A stretch of 43,619 nt of DNA from Gammaproteobacteria bacterium (GTDB lineage Bacteria > Pseudomonadota > Gammaproteobacteria > Steroidobacterales > Steroidobacteraceae). The first letter of the stretch is position 1; each line of letters begins with the position of its first letter. Positions 1 to 9,054 of the stretch are shown here, one piece after another. Under the pieces are notes generated by a model. That model made no database searches and had not been told where the DNA came from. It was given only the letters and a program-made list of their open reading frames with translations. The position numbers and the translations under genes were made by a program. The stretch spans positions 1-43,619 of the forward strand of contig JAQGOF010000026.1 of NCBI GenBank assembly GCA_028293745.1. Reading direction: 5' to 3'.

Positions 1-101
1 GTTACGCGCGTGGAGAGGTCGACCTCGCGTGGCAGAATTTCCGAGTAAGCCGGAACCAGGAGGACATCATCGAAGGTCAGAGCTTCTTCGAGGATACGCA
101 T
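1..101 (-). CDS. guaB: IMP dehydrogenase, N-terminal fragment cut by the window edge
   Basis: The minus strand from position 101 reads [20 protein letters not shown] and continues into a DLSTRVT stretch at the window edge. This is the typical start of IMP dehydrogenase, the NAD-dependent enzyme that converts IMP to XMP in GTP synthesis. Only about 33 residues are visible, so the catalytic loop and CBS domains cannot be checked. The gene is divergent from xseA, with 79 bp between the two starts. The identification rests on the very conserved [12 protein letters not shown] signature and is confident despite the short length. Confidence 0.9.
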   Translation of the reverse strand, partial: MRILEEALTFDDVLLVPAYSEILPREVDLSTRV

Positions 102-124
102 GGACCGCCGGGGTCGAAGATAAA

Positions 125-160
125 GCGTACCAGTGTACGCGCGAACCGCTCGGGGGTAAA
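125..160 (-). promoter_or_regulatory. Probable guaB promoter with an overlapping inverted repeat
   Basis: Reading the minus strand, TTTACC (155-160) is followed after exactly 17 bp by TACACT (132-137), each matching the sigma-70 consensus at 4 of 6 positions. It lies about 30 bp before the guaB start. An inverted repeat, GCGTAC-4 nt-GTACGC (125-140), overlaps the -10 element and could be an operator. No regulator is identified. Confidence 0.5.
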
Positions 161-180
161 CCCATGGTAAGGTTCCGGCC

Positions 181-1677
181 ATGCCGCCCAGCATCCAGGC
201 GGGCACCGAGCCCGAGCGCAACGTCTATACAGTCTCACGGCTGAACCGCGAAGTACGCGTACTCATCGAGCGGGGGCTGGGAGTGATCTGGGTCGAGGGG
301 GAATTGTCAAACCTCTCGGTACCCTCTTCCGGCCACTGGTATTTCTCGATGAAAGACCGGGATGCACAGCTGCGCTGCGCGATGTTTCGCCAGCGGAATA
401 TGACTGTGGGATTCACCCCCAAGGCTGGGCAGCACATCCTCGCGCGCGGCCGGGTCAGTCTCTACGAGCCGCGCGGCGACTACCAATTCATCATCGAGCA
501 CCTTGAAGAAGCGGGTGTCGGCGCTCTTAAACGGGAGTTCGAACGCCTGAAGGCAAAGCTCGCCGCTGAGGGCCTGTTCGCGCTCGAGCGAAAGCGCAGC
601 CTGCCGCGCTTTCCCCGGCGTATCGGCGTAGTCACCTCTCCGACAGGCGCAGCTCTTCGCGATATCCTGCACATCCTGGCTCGGCGCTTTCCCCCAGCGG
701 CGGTCCTTATCTACCCGACTCCGGTACAAGGCGCTGCTGCCGTACCCAGTATCGTGGCAGCCATCGAAATGGCGTCCGCCCGCGCCGAATGCGACGTGCT
801 GATCGTCGCACGTGGCGGTGGCTCTCTTGAGGATCTGTGGGCGTTCAACGACGAGCGCGTGGCTCGGGCTATTCGCGCATCCACCGTAGCCATTGTCTCT
901 GGCGTCGGCCACGAGATTGATTTCACCATCGCCGATTTTGTTGCAGATGCACGTGCGCCAACGCCATCCGGAGCCGCAGAACTCGTCGCCCCAGACCGGA
1001 TCGCGTGTCTGGAAGCTCTCGCACGGACAATGGATCGTCTCAGCGCGTGCATACGCCGCGAGTTGCGTTCGGTCGCGTCTCGCTTCGACGGAGCAAGCCT
1101 TCGTCTAAAGCTTGCGCATCCCGGCATTCGCTTGACGCAGCAGGTGCAGCGACTCGACGACCTCGAACAACGGCTTACTGCATTCGTGCAGCGGGAGTTG
1201 CGCTCGGTAGCATCACGTTTCGATGGGATGAGCTTACGCCTGAAGCTCGCCCACCCGGGATTGCGACTGGCACAACAGGAACGGCGGCTAGACGACTTGA
1301 AACTGCGACTCAATGGCGCGATTCGAGGAGCGCTTCACAGCGACCGAACACGCATCAGTGAGATGTATACGCGGCTCGTGCATCGGTCGCCGGAGCATTC
1401 GATCAGGGAACATAGGACGCGCCACGACGCGTTGTCCGGACGTCTCGGCCATGCCATGAGGCAACGCGTTTCGCGCGCGGAGCACCGGCTCAACCTGGCC
1501 ATTCGCACTCTGAACACAGTGAGTCCGCTTGCTACACTGGGTCGCGGATTCGCGCTGGTAAAGCGGGTTGCTGACGGCGCCTTGGTAACCAATGCCGATT
1601 CAGTGGCGGTAGGTGACGAGATCGAAGCGCGACTGGCCCATGGAACCCTGAAGGCACGAGTAACCGCGAAGGAGTAG
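181..1677 (+). CDS. xseA: Exodeoxyribonuclease VII large subunit
   Basis: This is the large subunit of exonuclease VII, which with XseB degrades single-stranded DNA from both ends in the cytoplasm. The 498 residues show an N-terminal OB-fold (about 13-110, with WVEGELSNL and GHWYFSMKD), the catalytic core (about 130-275, with [24 protein letters not shown] and [12 protein letters not shown]) and a long C-terminal coiled coil ending in the family signature [13 protein letters not shown]. The protein is slightly longer than the E. coli form because a 45-residue unit of the coiled coil is tandemly duplicated (residues 293-382). The start is the ATG at 181, with only a weak ribosome-binding site. 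The M23 peptidase gene starts 5 bp after its stop, so the two are probably co-transcribed. Confidence 0.95.
   Translation: MPPSIQAGTEPERNVYTVSRLNREVRVLIERGLGVIWVEGELSNLSVPSSGHWYFSMKDRDAQLRCAMFRQRNMTVGFTPKAGQHILARGRVSLYEPRGDYQFIIEHLEEAGVGALKREFERLKAKLAAEGLFALERKRSLPRFPRRIGVVTSPTGAALRDILHILARRFPPAAVLIYPTPVQGAAAVPSIVAAIEMASARAECDVLIVARGGGSLEDLWAFNDERVARAIRASTVAIVSGVGHEIDFTIADFVADARAPTPSGAAELVAPDRIACLEALARTMDRLSACIRRELRSVASRFDGASLRLKLAHPGIRLTQQVQRLDDLEQRLTAFVQRELRSVASRFDGMSLRLKLAHPGLRLAQQERRLDDLKLRLNGAIRGALHSDRTRISEMYTRLVHRSPEHSIREHRTRHDALSGRLGHAMRQRVSRAEHRLNLAIRTLNTVSPLATLGRGFALVKRVADGALVTNADSVAVGDEIEARLAHGTLKARVTAKE
1057..1326 (+). repeat. Internal 135-bp tandem duplication within xseA
   Basis: Two consecutive 45-codon units (1057-1191 and 1192-1326) both start with [12 protein letters not shown] and share the core LRLKLAHPG followed by QQ and RLDDL. 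Their synonymous sites have diverged, so the duplication is old and kept in frame. It lengthens the helical coiled-coil arm. Confidence 0.8.
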
Positions 1678-1681
1678 AGAG

Positions 1682-2737
1682 TTGGTGCGAGTTGTTTCGG
1701 GCATGCTGATGCGACTGCGTGAGTCGCGTGCGAGGAGACCACGCGCGTTGGTGGTAGCCACGGCGCTGTGCGGATGCGTAGTCGGCATCGTCGGAGTGGC
1801 AGCGGTCGCACGCGCGGCTGCAACGGCGACCACGACCGCCACGGCGACTACAACCGCCCTGCCAACTGCAACTGCCCCGCCGACTGCAACCGCCACGGCG
1901 ACCACAACCGCGAAGGCGACTGCAACCGCGACACTCGACCTTCCCAAGGTCAGTCTGGTCCCCGGCGGCATATTCGTCGCTCCAATTGACGCCCCAGCCA
2001 ATGGGACACCGGTCGTCACATACGACGGCAAGCGCGCCATGGTCCTTAGGTCCGACGATCGCTGGATCGCTGTGGTCGGCCTCCCGCTCGCAATCACACC
2101 GGGTCACGCAAGCATTCAGGTGCAGTCGGGAGCCGCACCCGAAGTTCCAGTTGAATTCGACGTTGTGGACAAGCAGTACTCAGTGCAGTCCTTGAAAGTC
2201 GCACCGGGCAAAGTCGATCTCTCGCCGAAGGATCTCGCGCGTTCGCAGAATGACATTGTGCGTATCCATGCCGCTCTTGCGACCTACTCGACAAAGCCGC
2301 CAGCGACATTGCGCCTGCTTCAGCCCGTGCCGGGGACACGCTCGAGTTCATACGGCCTCAGGCGCGTGTTCAACAATCAGTCGCGCAACCCGCACAGCGG
2401 GATGGATATCGCCGCGCCGACGGGAACGCCCGTCAGGACATCTGCGGACGGTCGAGTCCTCGACGCCGGGAATTTCTTCTTCAGCGGAAACGCGGTGATC
2501 GTGGATCATGGCGAAGGCCTGATCACCATGTACTGTCACCTCAGTCAGATTGGCGTGAAGATCGGCGATCACCTGAAGCGCGGTGACGTACTCGGCAAGG
2601 TGGGGGCGACGGGTCGCGTGACCGGGCCTCATCTGCATTGGGCCGTGGCGCTCAACCAGACTTTCGTTGATCCAGCGCTGTTTCTGGCGCCAGACAAAAA
2701 TCTAACGACCCATCGACCCGGCCCAAGCAAGTGGTGA
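1682..2737 (+). CDS. M23-family peptidoglycan metallopeptidase, exported
   Basis: The 351-residue protein has an N-terminal basic stretch and a hydrophobic segment (about 22-45) that acts as signal or anchor. A low-complexity Ala/Thr linker (about 46-84) follows, then a beta-rich spacer and a C-terminal LytM/M23 domain (about 235-335). Zinc-ligand signatures HSGMDIA and HLHW are both present, so it should be an active zinc endopeptidase cutting peptide cross-links in the periplasm. A good ribosome-binding site (AAGGAG at 1669-1674) sits 7 bp before the TTG at 1682. GTG at 1685 is an equally possible start. It follows xseA by 4 bp. Its exact substrate is not visible, and it could also be a degenerate activator of amidases. 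Confidence 0.88.
   Translation: MVRVVSGMLMRLRESRARRPRALVVATALCGCVVGIVGVAAVARAAATATTTATATTTALPTATAPPTATATATTTAKATATATLDLPKVSLVPGGIFVAPIDAPANGTPVVTYDGKRAMVLRSDDRWIAVVGLPLAITPGHASIQVQSGAAPEVPVEFDVVDKQYSVQSLKVAPGKVDLSPKDLARSQNDIVRIHAALATYSTKPPATLRLLQPVPGTRSSSYGLRRVFNNQSRNPHSGMDIAAPTGTPVRTSADGRVLDAGNFFFSGNAVIVDHGEGLITMYCHLSQIGVKIGDHLKRGDVLGKVGATGRVTGPHLHWAVALNQTFVDPALFLAPDKNLTTHRPGPSKW
1817..1940 (+). repeat. Ala/Thr-coding low-complexity trinucleotide tract
   Basis: The stretch is built of imperfect ACN/GCN codon alternations encoding an alanine-threonine-rich linker of the M23 peptidase. Such tracts can expand or contract by slippage in units of three or six bases without breaking the frame. 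Confidence 0.7.
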
Positions 2738-2754
2738 GATCCCCAGGCAATGGC

Positions 2755-2775
2755 GCGCGGGCTGCCTGCCCGTGC
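2755..2775. terminator. GC-rich hairpin between convergent genes
   Basis: GCGCGGGC (2755-2762) and GCCCGTGC (2768-2775) form an 8-bp stem with one mismatch and a 5-nt loop, placed between the stop of the M23 gene and the stop of der. No T-tract follows on either strand, so intrinsic termination is only a guess. Confidence 0.3.
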
Positions 2776-2801
2776 GATCCACGACGTCGCGTTCAGCGAG
2801 A

Positions 2802-4304
2802 CTAAGCTCTTCCGGCCGGCGGCCGTGGCTTGGAGGCTTTCCTGCCGCCCGCCTTCCCCTTCCTGGACTTCGCCCTGAACCGCGCCGGCGCTCCTGCCGG
2901 ATTTGCCTGGGTCCCATTGCCCCGGCCACTCGGCCCACGGCGAGTGGGCTTGTCTCCCGGCGTGCCCGGGTGGGGCCGGTCGCCCGCATTCCTGTTGTAA
3001 GGATTGGAGTCAGTCCGAAACTCCATGGCTACCGGGGTTGCAAACAGATCAAACTTCTTGCGAAACACGTTCGCGAGATAGCGGCTGTACGCATCAGGCA
3101 CCAGGGCCGTCTGGTTGCCATGGACGACGATGCGCGGCGGGTTGCGGCCACCCTGGTGCGCATAGCGCAGCTTGATCCGCCGCCCACGTATCATCGGTGG
3201 CTGGTGAACCGTCATCGCCTTCTCGAGCGTCCGTGTCAACTCCCGAGTCGGCATCTCGCGCATGGCGGCCTCATAGGCGCGGACCGTAAGTTGCATCAAC
3301 TCGCCGACTCCCGTGCCGTGCCGTGCCGAGATGAATTGCAAGGGAGCGAACGGCACGAAGTCGAGTTTCAACGACAGTTGCCGCTGTATCTCCTCCCGCT
3401 GCTCGGCGGGTATCCCATCCCACTTGTTGATCGCGATGATCAGGGCGCGGCCGCGTTGCAGGGCTATGCCGAGCACGCTGGCATCCTGCTCCGAAACGGT
3501 ATCGTGCGCGTCCAGTACCAACACTACGACATGCGCCTCTGCAATGGCCTGCAGAGTCTTGACGACACTGGCCCGCTCCACGATGCCCTCGACCTTGGAG
3601 CGACGACGCAGCCCGGCCGTGTCGATGAGCAGAAAGTCACGCTCGTCACGGCGAAACGGAACGAGGATGCTGTCGCGCGTCGTGCCTGGCTGATCGTTCG
3701 CGATAACACGCTCTTCGCCCAGGAGGCGGTTGACCAGCGTTGATTTTCCGACGTTGGGACGACCTATGATGGCGATGCGGATTGCGTCGGAACCATCTTC
3801 CTCCGGCGGGGGGGCTTCGAGGCCGGCAAGGACGTGATCCATGAGATCTTCGCAGCCTTGGCCGTGACTCGCGGAGATTGCGAGCGGCACACCCAGAGCG
3901 AGAGAATGGAAGTCCAACGACACGGCATCGGCATCCAGCCCTTCCGCCTTGTTGAGCACCAGCGTAACCGGCTTGCCCGAGCGTCGCAGCTCGCGCACGA
4001 CGAAGTGATCTTGAGGAGTCAGGCCGGCACGTGCGTCGGCGAGAAAGACGACGCGATCCGCTTCCTCAACTGCGCGTTCGGTCTGTTCCCGCATCTGCGC
4101 TTCGATGCCAGTCGGATTTTCGACGAGCCCGCCGGTATCGATCACGACATAGGGAATCGGACCCAGCCGGCCGTAACCGTATTGGCGGTCGCGAGTCAGC
4201 CCGGGCACATCCGCGACGATCGCGTCACGTGTACCGGTCAGAACGTTGAAGAGCGTTGATTTGCCGACGTTCGGGCGACCGACCAATGCGATAACAGGCA
4301 GCAT
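2802..4304 (-). CDS. der: Ribosome-assembly GTPase Der (EngA)
   Basis: Der is a double GTPase needed for maturation of the 50S ribosomal subunit. Two G domains are visible, each with GRPNVGKST (P-loop) and NKxE/NKxD-type specificity motifs (LNKAEG and INKWDG), followed by the KH-like domain and a basic tail of about 60 residues rich in Gly, Arg, Lys and Pro. The ATG at 4304 gives an N-terminus (MLPVIALVGRPNVGKST) that matches the family. A TTG four codons upstream (4316) is less likely. It is the last gene of the block hisS-yfgM-bamB-der, an order that is conserved in gammaproteobacteria. Confidence 0.96.
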   Translation of the reverse strand: MLPVIALVGRPNVGKSTLFNVLTGTRDAIVADVPGLTRDRQYGYGRLGPIPYVVIDTGGLVENPTGIEAQMREQTERAVEEADRVVFLADARAGLTPQDHFVVRELRRSGKPVTLVLNKAEGLDADAVSLDFHSLALGVPLAISASHGQGCEDLMDHVLAGLEAPPPEEDGSDAIRIAIIGRPNVGKSTLVNRLLGEERVIANDQPGTTRDSILVPFRRDERDFLLIDTAGLRRRSKVEGIVERASVVKTLQAIAEAHVVVLVLDAHDTVSEQDASVLGIALQRGRALIIAINKWDGIPAEQREEIQRQLSLKLDFVPFAPLQFISARHGTGVGELMQLTVRAYEAAMREMPTRELTRTLEKAMTVHQPPMIRGRRIKLRYAHQGGRNPPRIVVHGNQTALVPDAYSRYLANVFRKKFDLFATPVAMEFRTDSNPYNRNAGDRPHPGTPGDKPTRRGPSGRGNGTQANPAGAPARFRAKSRKGKAGGRKASKPRPPAGRA

Positions 4305-4373
4305 ACGAAGCGCCAATGTCCTGGTAGGCCATCATCCAGCAAATGAGGGGCCATACCTAATTTGATACCGACG

Positions 4374-5930
4374 TTACGACGGCGGAGGTTGCGGCTGGGT
4401 CTGCGGCTCTGGCGGCAGCGGATCCGGCGTCGGCTGTGAAGGAAGCGGCGGCTGTGACGTCCCCGGCGCTGGAGGAGGAGTAGGTCCTGGTGCCGGAGCA
4501 GGCGCCGACGGCTCCGGGGCGGGCATCGCGGGCTCGCTGGACGGCGAAGCAGGTGTTGCGGGCTGTGGGCCCGGGGTCGGTGCGGGGACAGACGAAGCAC
4601 GATCATCTTGCGGTGGCTGAGTAGCCGGCGGCTGTGTGTCTGGCGGTGAAGCCGATCCCGCGGGAGGCGCCGTCGAATCCGAAGCAGCTCCCTGCGCAGC
4701 CGCATCTGCAGGTGACGTAGACGCCGGCTCAGTGGGGCTTACCGCGGTTCCCGCCTCGGAAGGCGTCGCCGGGCGCTTGCCCCCGGTTGGAGTCATGCGA
4801 AACGCACTGATCTTGCCAGCATCGTTGATGACTAACACCATGTTGCCGACCACCACAGGCGAATTGCTGATGCGCACCTTGCCAGTGGACGCGCGCGCCG
4901 CGAGCGCACCAGTGGCTTTGTCGAGCCAGTGCACGTAGCCCTGGTAGTCGCCTGTAACTATCGAAGTGTCCGCCTCAACGGCCGCTGACAATCGGCGGTG
5001 CAACAGAGCCTTCTGACGCCAGAGCTCCGTGCCCGTCCGACGCCGCAGCGCTACGACCTCGCCATCGCCCGTTGCGACATAGAGAGAGCCGTCATCAAGG
5101 CCAACTCCGCGAAAGCTCGACGCCTCGTGTGACCACCATATTTGGCCAGTATCCAGTGCGAGCATCGCGATACGGCCCTGGAAACCAATCGCGTACACGT
5201 CCGAACCGGAAACCCTGACTCCCGCGTCGACGTCATCGAGGCGCTCCAGCTCCGTCTTACCGTGGGCAGGTGAAATCGTCGTTTCCCACTGGATGGAGCC
5301 GTCATTCGCGTTTACCGCCGCCACCTTGCCGTTATCGAACCCGCAAAGTACGAGATCGCCGGACACGACAGGCCACGCGGTGCCTCGCAGAGAAAGCCGC
5401 GGTACCTGCTGCTGCTGTGTCCACAGCTCCTGTCCGTCCTTTACCGACAGGCCACGCAGCTTGCCGTCAACCGTTCGGACCGCGATGAGCCGCTCGCCCA
5501 CGGCCGGAGCAGATAACACCTCGCCGTTGAGACGCACCTTCCAGCGTACGGCTCCGTCGGCCGCATTCAACGCAACGAGGTCACCAAAAGTGGACCCAAC
5601 GACGACGAGTCCTGCCCCGGCGCCAGGCCCTCCTGACAACGCCAGCTTGGTTTTCGCGCGCCAGATAGTGCGTCCCGACGTGAGATCAAAAGCTGCAACC
5701 TCGCCCTTACGTCCGGCGGCATAGACATGATTGCCCTCGACGGCGAGACCGAGGCCCAGACGCAGCGGCTTGGCGCCCTTATCAGCAACGGAGGCTGTCC
5801 AAACCCTCTGAGCACGAATCGTGGCGGTGAAATCCGTCAGCTTCGCCGGCTGATCGACGTCTTTGTCTTTCGAGCACGCAGCGAGAAGGAGCAGCGCGCC
5901 CGCGGCCAGCCAACGTCGTGAGCTTCCCAT
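4374..5930 (-). CDS. bamB: Outer-membrane assembly lipoprotein BamB with a long Pro/Ala-rich tail
   Basis: BamB is the beta-propeller lipoprotein of the BAM complex that inserts outer-membrane proteins. The 518-residue product starts at the ATG at 5930, giving a signal peptide with lipobox LLAAC (Cys about 19). Residues about 45-380 carry repeated PQQ-like propeller blades (for example FDLTSGRTIW, DGSIQWETT, RRTGTELWRQ) and end at KISAFRM, where BamB normally ends. About 134 further residues follow, made mostly of Pro, Ala, Ser, Thr and Gln. This tail is unusual for the family and could be a periplasmic spacer. A longer ORF starting at 5966 would place residues before the signal peptide and is rejected. 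Confidence 0.93.
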   Translation of the reverse strand: MGSSRRWLAAGALLLLAACSKDKDVDQPAKLTDFTATIRAQRVWTASVADKGAKPLRLGLGLAVEGNHVYAAGRKGEVAAFDLTSGRTIWRAKTKLALSGGPGAGAGLVVVGSTFGDLVALNAADGAVRWKVRLNGEVLSAPAVGERLIAVRTVDGKLRGLSVKDGQELWTQQQQVPRLSLRGTAWPVVSGDLVLCGFDNGKVAAVNANDGSIQWETTISPAHGKTELERLDDVDAGVRVSGSDVYAIGFQGRIAMLALDTGQIWWSHEASSFRGVGLDDGSLYVATGDGEVVALRRRTGTELWRQKALLHRRLSAAVEADTSIVTGDYQGYVHWLDKATGALAARASTGKVRISNSPVVVGNMVLVINDAGKISAFRMTPTGGKRPATPSEAGTAVSPTEPASTSPADAAAQGAASDSTAPPAGSASPPDTQPPATQPPQDDRASSVPAPTPGPQPATPASPSSEPAMPAPEPSAPAPAPGPTPPPAPGTSQPPLPSQPTPDPLPPEPQTQPQPPPS

Positions 5931-5969
5931 TAAGTTCCAACCTCGCGGAGCCGCAGCGTCTCGCATGTG

Positions 5970-6662
5970 TTATTTGGCTGCCGCCGTAGTAGCAGGCGGG
6001 GTCACGGTCTGTTTGGCCACGGGCGGCGGGTTGTCGGCTGACAGATCGCTGATCTTGAGGTCGAGCTGCTGACTGTCAGGCGAACCCCCGAAGTCGCCGA
6101 CTTTCGCCTTCAGGTATTCCTTGAGCGCAGCAGCCTTGTCGCCCTTCGCATAGTACGCATCGCCCAATATCTCGTGATATCGGGGTTCAAAGGCGCCAGG
6201 CTGCAGTCCGTTCAGTGTAGCCAGCGCCGCATCCGCCTTGTTCTGCGCGATCTGAACGCGCGCGAGGCGCAACCGCGCGAGCAATCCCAGCTCGGAATCC
6301 TTCGAATGCTCGGTGACGGCCTGAAGTTCGCTGACCGCCTTACCGAGCTCTCCGGAGTCTACGTAGATCCGCGCCGCCATCAGCTTTCCCTGGTCGACGT
6401 ACGGGGATGAAGAGTAGTCGCGCTCGAGCTCGCCCAGGAGCACGAACCCTTGAGTCCGGTCCCCACGGCCGAAAGCGTCGAGTACCTGCGTGTACTTGGC
6501 GCCAGCCTGTGCGCCGACGCTATCGACATGGTCCTGGTACCAACGCCAGCCGCCCAGAGCGGCAGCTCCGACTGCGATTCCGGCAATGATCCAAAGCCCG
6601 TTGTCCCGCAACCAGGCCCTGATCTGCTCCCATTGCTCTTTTTCCGACAGATACTCTTCCAC
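5970..6662 (-). CDS. yfgM: YfgM-type tetratricopeptide membrane protein
   Basis: The 230-residue protein begins MEEYLSEKEQWEQIRAWLRD, with a single membrane helix at about 23-41 and periplasmic TPR-like helices after it, as in YfgM/AncA. In E. coli this protein is an ancillary SecYEG/PpiD partner that helps secreted proteins in the periplasm. The start is GTG at 6662, preceded by GGGGGA at a suitable distance. The C-terminus is a short Pro/Ala/Thr tail. It lies 15 bp after hisS and 39 bp before bamB, in the conserved order. Confidence 0.9.
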   Translation of the reverse strand: MEEYLSEKEQWEQIRAWLRDNGLWIIAGIAVGAAALGGWRWYQDHVDSVGAQAGAKYTQVLDAFGRGDRTQGFVLLGELERDYSSSPYVDQGKLMAARIYVDSGELGKAVSELQAVTEHSKDSELGLLARLRLARVQIAQNKADAALATLNGLQPGAFEPRYHEILGDAYYAKGDKAAALKEYLKAKVGDFGGSPDSQQLDLKISDLSADNPPPVAKQTVTPPATTAAAK

Positions 6663-6677
6663 GCAACAATCCCCCGA

Positions 6678-7970
6678 TTACGCGCAGCCCAAGGACGCCA
6701 GCGCTGCTTCGATACCCTGGGCAAGCTGTGCAATCGGGCACTCGGTCTGACCCGTCTCCTGCCGCAAAGGTTTCATTCCCACTACACCTCGCGCGAGCTC
6801 ATCGTCGCCGACGATCAGCGCGAGGGGAGCGGCACTACGGTCCGCCCGACGAAATTGTGTCTTGAAATTGCCGTTACCGAGGTTCATCTCGAACCGGCGT
6901 CGCGGCAGCTCGTTGCGTAACCGCTCTACGAGCGCAAGGCCCTCGGCAGACGCACGCTCGCCATTCAGGACCACGTAGACGTCGGGTTTCGCAGGCGACG
7001 GTAGCTGCCCCGCCTGCACCAGCAGGGCGACGATACGCTCCATGCCCATCGCGAAACCTATACCCGGGGTCGGCTCGCCCCCCAGCTGCGCGATCAGCCC
7101 GTCGTAACGGCCGCCGGAGCATACGGCATTCTGGGCGCCCGAGGATTCATTAATCCACTCGAACACCGTGCGGCTGTAGTAGTCGAGGCCACGGACCAGC
7201 CGCGGGTTGATCTCGTACTCCACTCCGATGTCGCGCAACATGCCGCAGAGCGCGTCGAAATGGTCACGCGACTCCTGATCGAGGTGCTCGGTCAGCAAAG
7301 GAGCGCCCGCCACCAGTTCCTGCATCTCGGGATTCTTGCTATCCAGGATGCGCAACGGATTTCCCTCGAGCCGCCGGAGGCTATCGGCGTCGAGGCTGCT
7401 CTCGTGGCCACGGAAATAGGCCACCAGCAGTTCGCGGTATGCCCGCCGCGACTCCGGCGTGCCCAGTGAGTTGATCTGCAGCCGGACACGCTCGATCCCA
7501 AGAGTGCGCCACAGACGAGCTGTCAGCGCGATCAACTCGGCGTCTACATCGGGACCCGCAAACCCCACCGCTTCCAGGTTGACTTGATGAAACTGACGGT
7601 AGCGTCCTGCCTGCGGGGTCTCGTAGCGGAACATCGGACCCATACACCAGAGCTTGTGCCGCTGGCCACGCAACATGCGATTGGAAATGACGGCACGGGC
7701 CATTCCCGCCGTCGCTTCGGGGCGCAGTGTCAGGCTCTCGCCGCCCTGCGACTCGAAGCTGTACATCTCCTTGCCCACGACATCGGTAAGTTCACCGATC
7801 GAACGCTTGAAAAGCGCGGTGTGCTCCAGGATCGGCACCCGCATCTCTTCGTAACCATAGGCCGTCACCAGTTCGCGAACCGAGCGCTCGAGGTGCTGCC
7901 ACGCGCCGACCTCGGCCGGCAGGATGTCATTCATGCCCCGGATGGGCTGGATCTGCTCCGCCAAAATCAA
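6678..7970 (-). CDS. hisS: Histidyl-tRNA synthetase
   Basis: This class II aminoacyl-tRNA synthetase charges tRNA-His. The 430-residue product carries motif 1 near GMNDILP, motif 2 (MFRYETPQAGRYRQFHQ), the histidine motifs LVRGLDYYSRTVFEW and GGRYDGL, and motif 3 (GIGFAMGMERI). An anticodon-binding domain (about 335-425) follows. The start codon overlaps the stop of rodZ by 4 bp (7967-7970), implying translational coupling. In many gammaproteobacteria ispG sits just upstream, but here it is absent. Confidence 0.97.
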   Translation of the reverse strand: MILAEQIQPIRGMNDILPAEVGAWQHLERSVRELVTAYGYEEMRVPILEHTALFKRSIGELTDVVGKEMYSFESQGGESLTLRPEATAGMARAVISNRMLRGQRHKLWCMGPMFRYETPQAGRYRQFHQVNLEAVGFAGPDVDAELIALTARLWRTLGIERVRLQINSLGTPESRRAYRELLVAYFRGHESSLDADSLRRLEGNPLRILDSKNPEMQELVAGAPLLTEHLDQESRDHFDALCGMLRDIGVEYEINPRLVRGLDYYSRTVFEWINESSGAQNAVCSGGRYDGLIAQLGGEPTPGIGFAMGMERIVALLVQAGQLPSPAKPDVYVVLNGERASAEGLALVERLRNELPRRRFEMNLGNGNFKTQFRRADRSAAPLALIVGDDELARGVVGMKPLRQETGQTECPIAQLAQGIEAALASLGCA

Positions 7971-9049
7971 CCTCCGTCGGCGACGGGCTTTGCGCGCACG
8001 ACACGGCCCGAGCGATTGATGGAAAACTGAACGCTGCCGTCGGGCTGCGCCAGCTTCGCGACGGGCGTATTGCGTCCGTTGAACTCAACAGCAACACCCG
8101 ATGCATTACCTAAAACGACGCGCAACGGCGGTGTTCCGACTACTGTCTTCACGGAGTTGGCCGCGCCCACATCATAGAAGAGACGCGCGCCGGAAGCGTC
8201 ATACACCTCGGTCCAGCTATCGGCCGAGTAGTGCAACGTGACTTGACCTTGATTCTTGGAACGCGGGGGCGTCGCTGTGCCGGCAGCCTGCGTAGCCGCG
8301 GTGGCCGGCGCCCCACGTGCCCGTGCCTGTGTCGCGCCGGCGGTTGCACCACCCGCCTGGGTCGTACCGCCTTGCGTCTGCGCTCTCCCGGAATTGGCTC
8401 CCGTTCCAATGCGCCCCGGCGCTGGAGCCGTACCCTGAGGCACAGCGGCTCCGGGCCGGCCCTGCATCGCGGAGCCACCCGCGCCGCCCAGGGTAGCCAT
8501 GCCACCTGATGCGGCTGTCCCGCCGGATCGGCTCTGCACCGCGTTGGAGCCAGCGGCACCGGATGGCGCCGGTTGCGCCTGCATGGCTGTGGCATCCGGC
8601 GCAGACTCCGGTGCAACCGCGGGCGCCTCATCGCCTACCACATGCGTCTCCGACAACTGCGGCTTCTTCTTCGACAGCGCCGACACCCACCAGACCGCGC
8701 CGGCCACTGCAAACACCGCGATGACCAACAACGCGGGCGCAACCAACTTGTTCGAGTCAATCCCCGCAGGCACCTTGACGATACGCGTGAGGTCCGGCTG
8801 AGCGACCTTGCTCGAGCCGGAGTACAGGGCAATCAATTCGGTAGCCGACTCGCCGACGAGCTCGGCGTAGTGCCGGATATGGCCGCGCGCGTAGACAGGC
8901 GCGCCGAGGGCTTCGTAGTTCTCGGCCTCGATCGCCTCCACAATCTTCGGGTCGGTATGGATTCTTTCGGCGACCTGCAACACGGTCAGCCCGAGTTTTT
9001 CGCGGCCTGCCCGCAAGCGAGCGCCGATGCCGCCAGCTTCCACTGCCAT
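7967..9049 (-). CDS. rodZ: Cell-shape protein RodZ
   Basis: RodZ links MreB to the membrane and supports rod shape. The 360-residue protein has an N-terminal Cro/CI-type helix-turn-helix domain (about 10-75), a membrane helix (about 102-125), a Gly/Ala/Thr/Gln low-complexity periplasmic linker (about 150-270) and a C-terminal DUF4115-type beta domain (about 275-355, with TLHYSADSWTEVYDASG). It overlaps hisS by 4 bp and begins 5 bp after the pilF/pilW gene stop. Confidence 0.93.
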   Translation of the reverse strand: MAVEAGGIGARLRAGREKLGLTVLQVAERIHTDPKIVEAIEAENYEALGAPVYARGHIRHYAELVGESATELIALYSGSSKVAQPDLTRIVKVPAGIDSNKLVAPALLVIAVFAVAGAVWWVSALSKKKPQLSETHVVGDEAPAVAPESAPDATAMQAQPAPSGAAGSNAVQSRSGGTAASGGMATLGGAGGSAMQGRPGAAVPQGTAPAPGRIGTGANSGRAQTQGGTTQAGGATAGATQARARGAPATAATQAAGTATPPRSKNQGQVTLHYSADSWTEVYDASGARLFYDVGAANSVKTVVGTPPLRVVLGNASGVAVEFNGRNTPVAKLAQPDGSVQFSINRSGRVVRAKPVADGG

Positions 9050-9054
9050 GGGAA

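Noticed and set aside
29..244. Plus-strand frame of 71 codons at the left edge
   Set aside because: It lies over the guaB start and the xseA start in another frame and has no protein-like features.
2772..3743. Plus-strand open frame of 323 codons
   Set aside because: Antisense to der, no recognisable domain.
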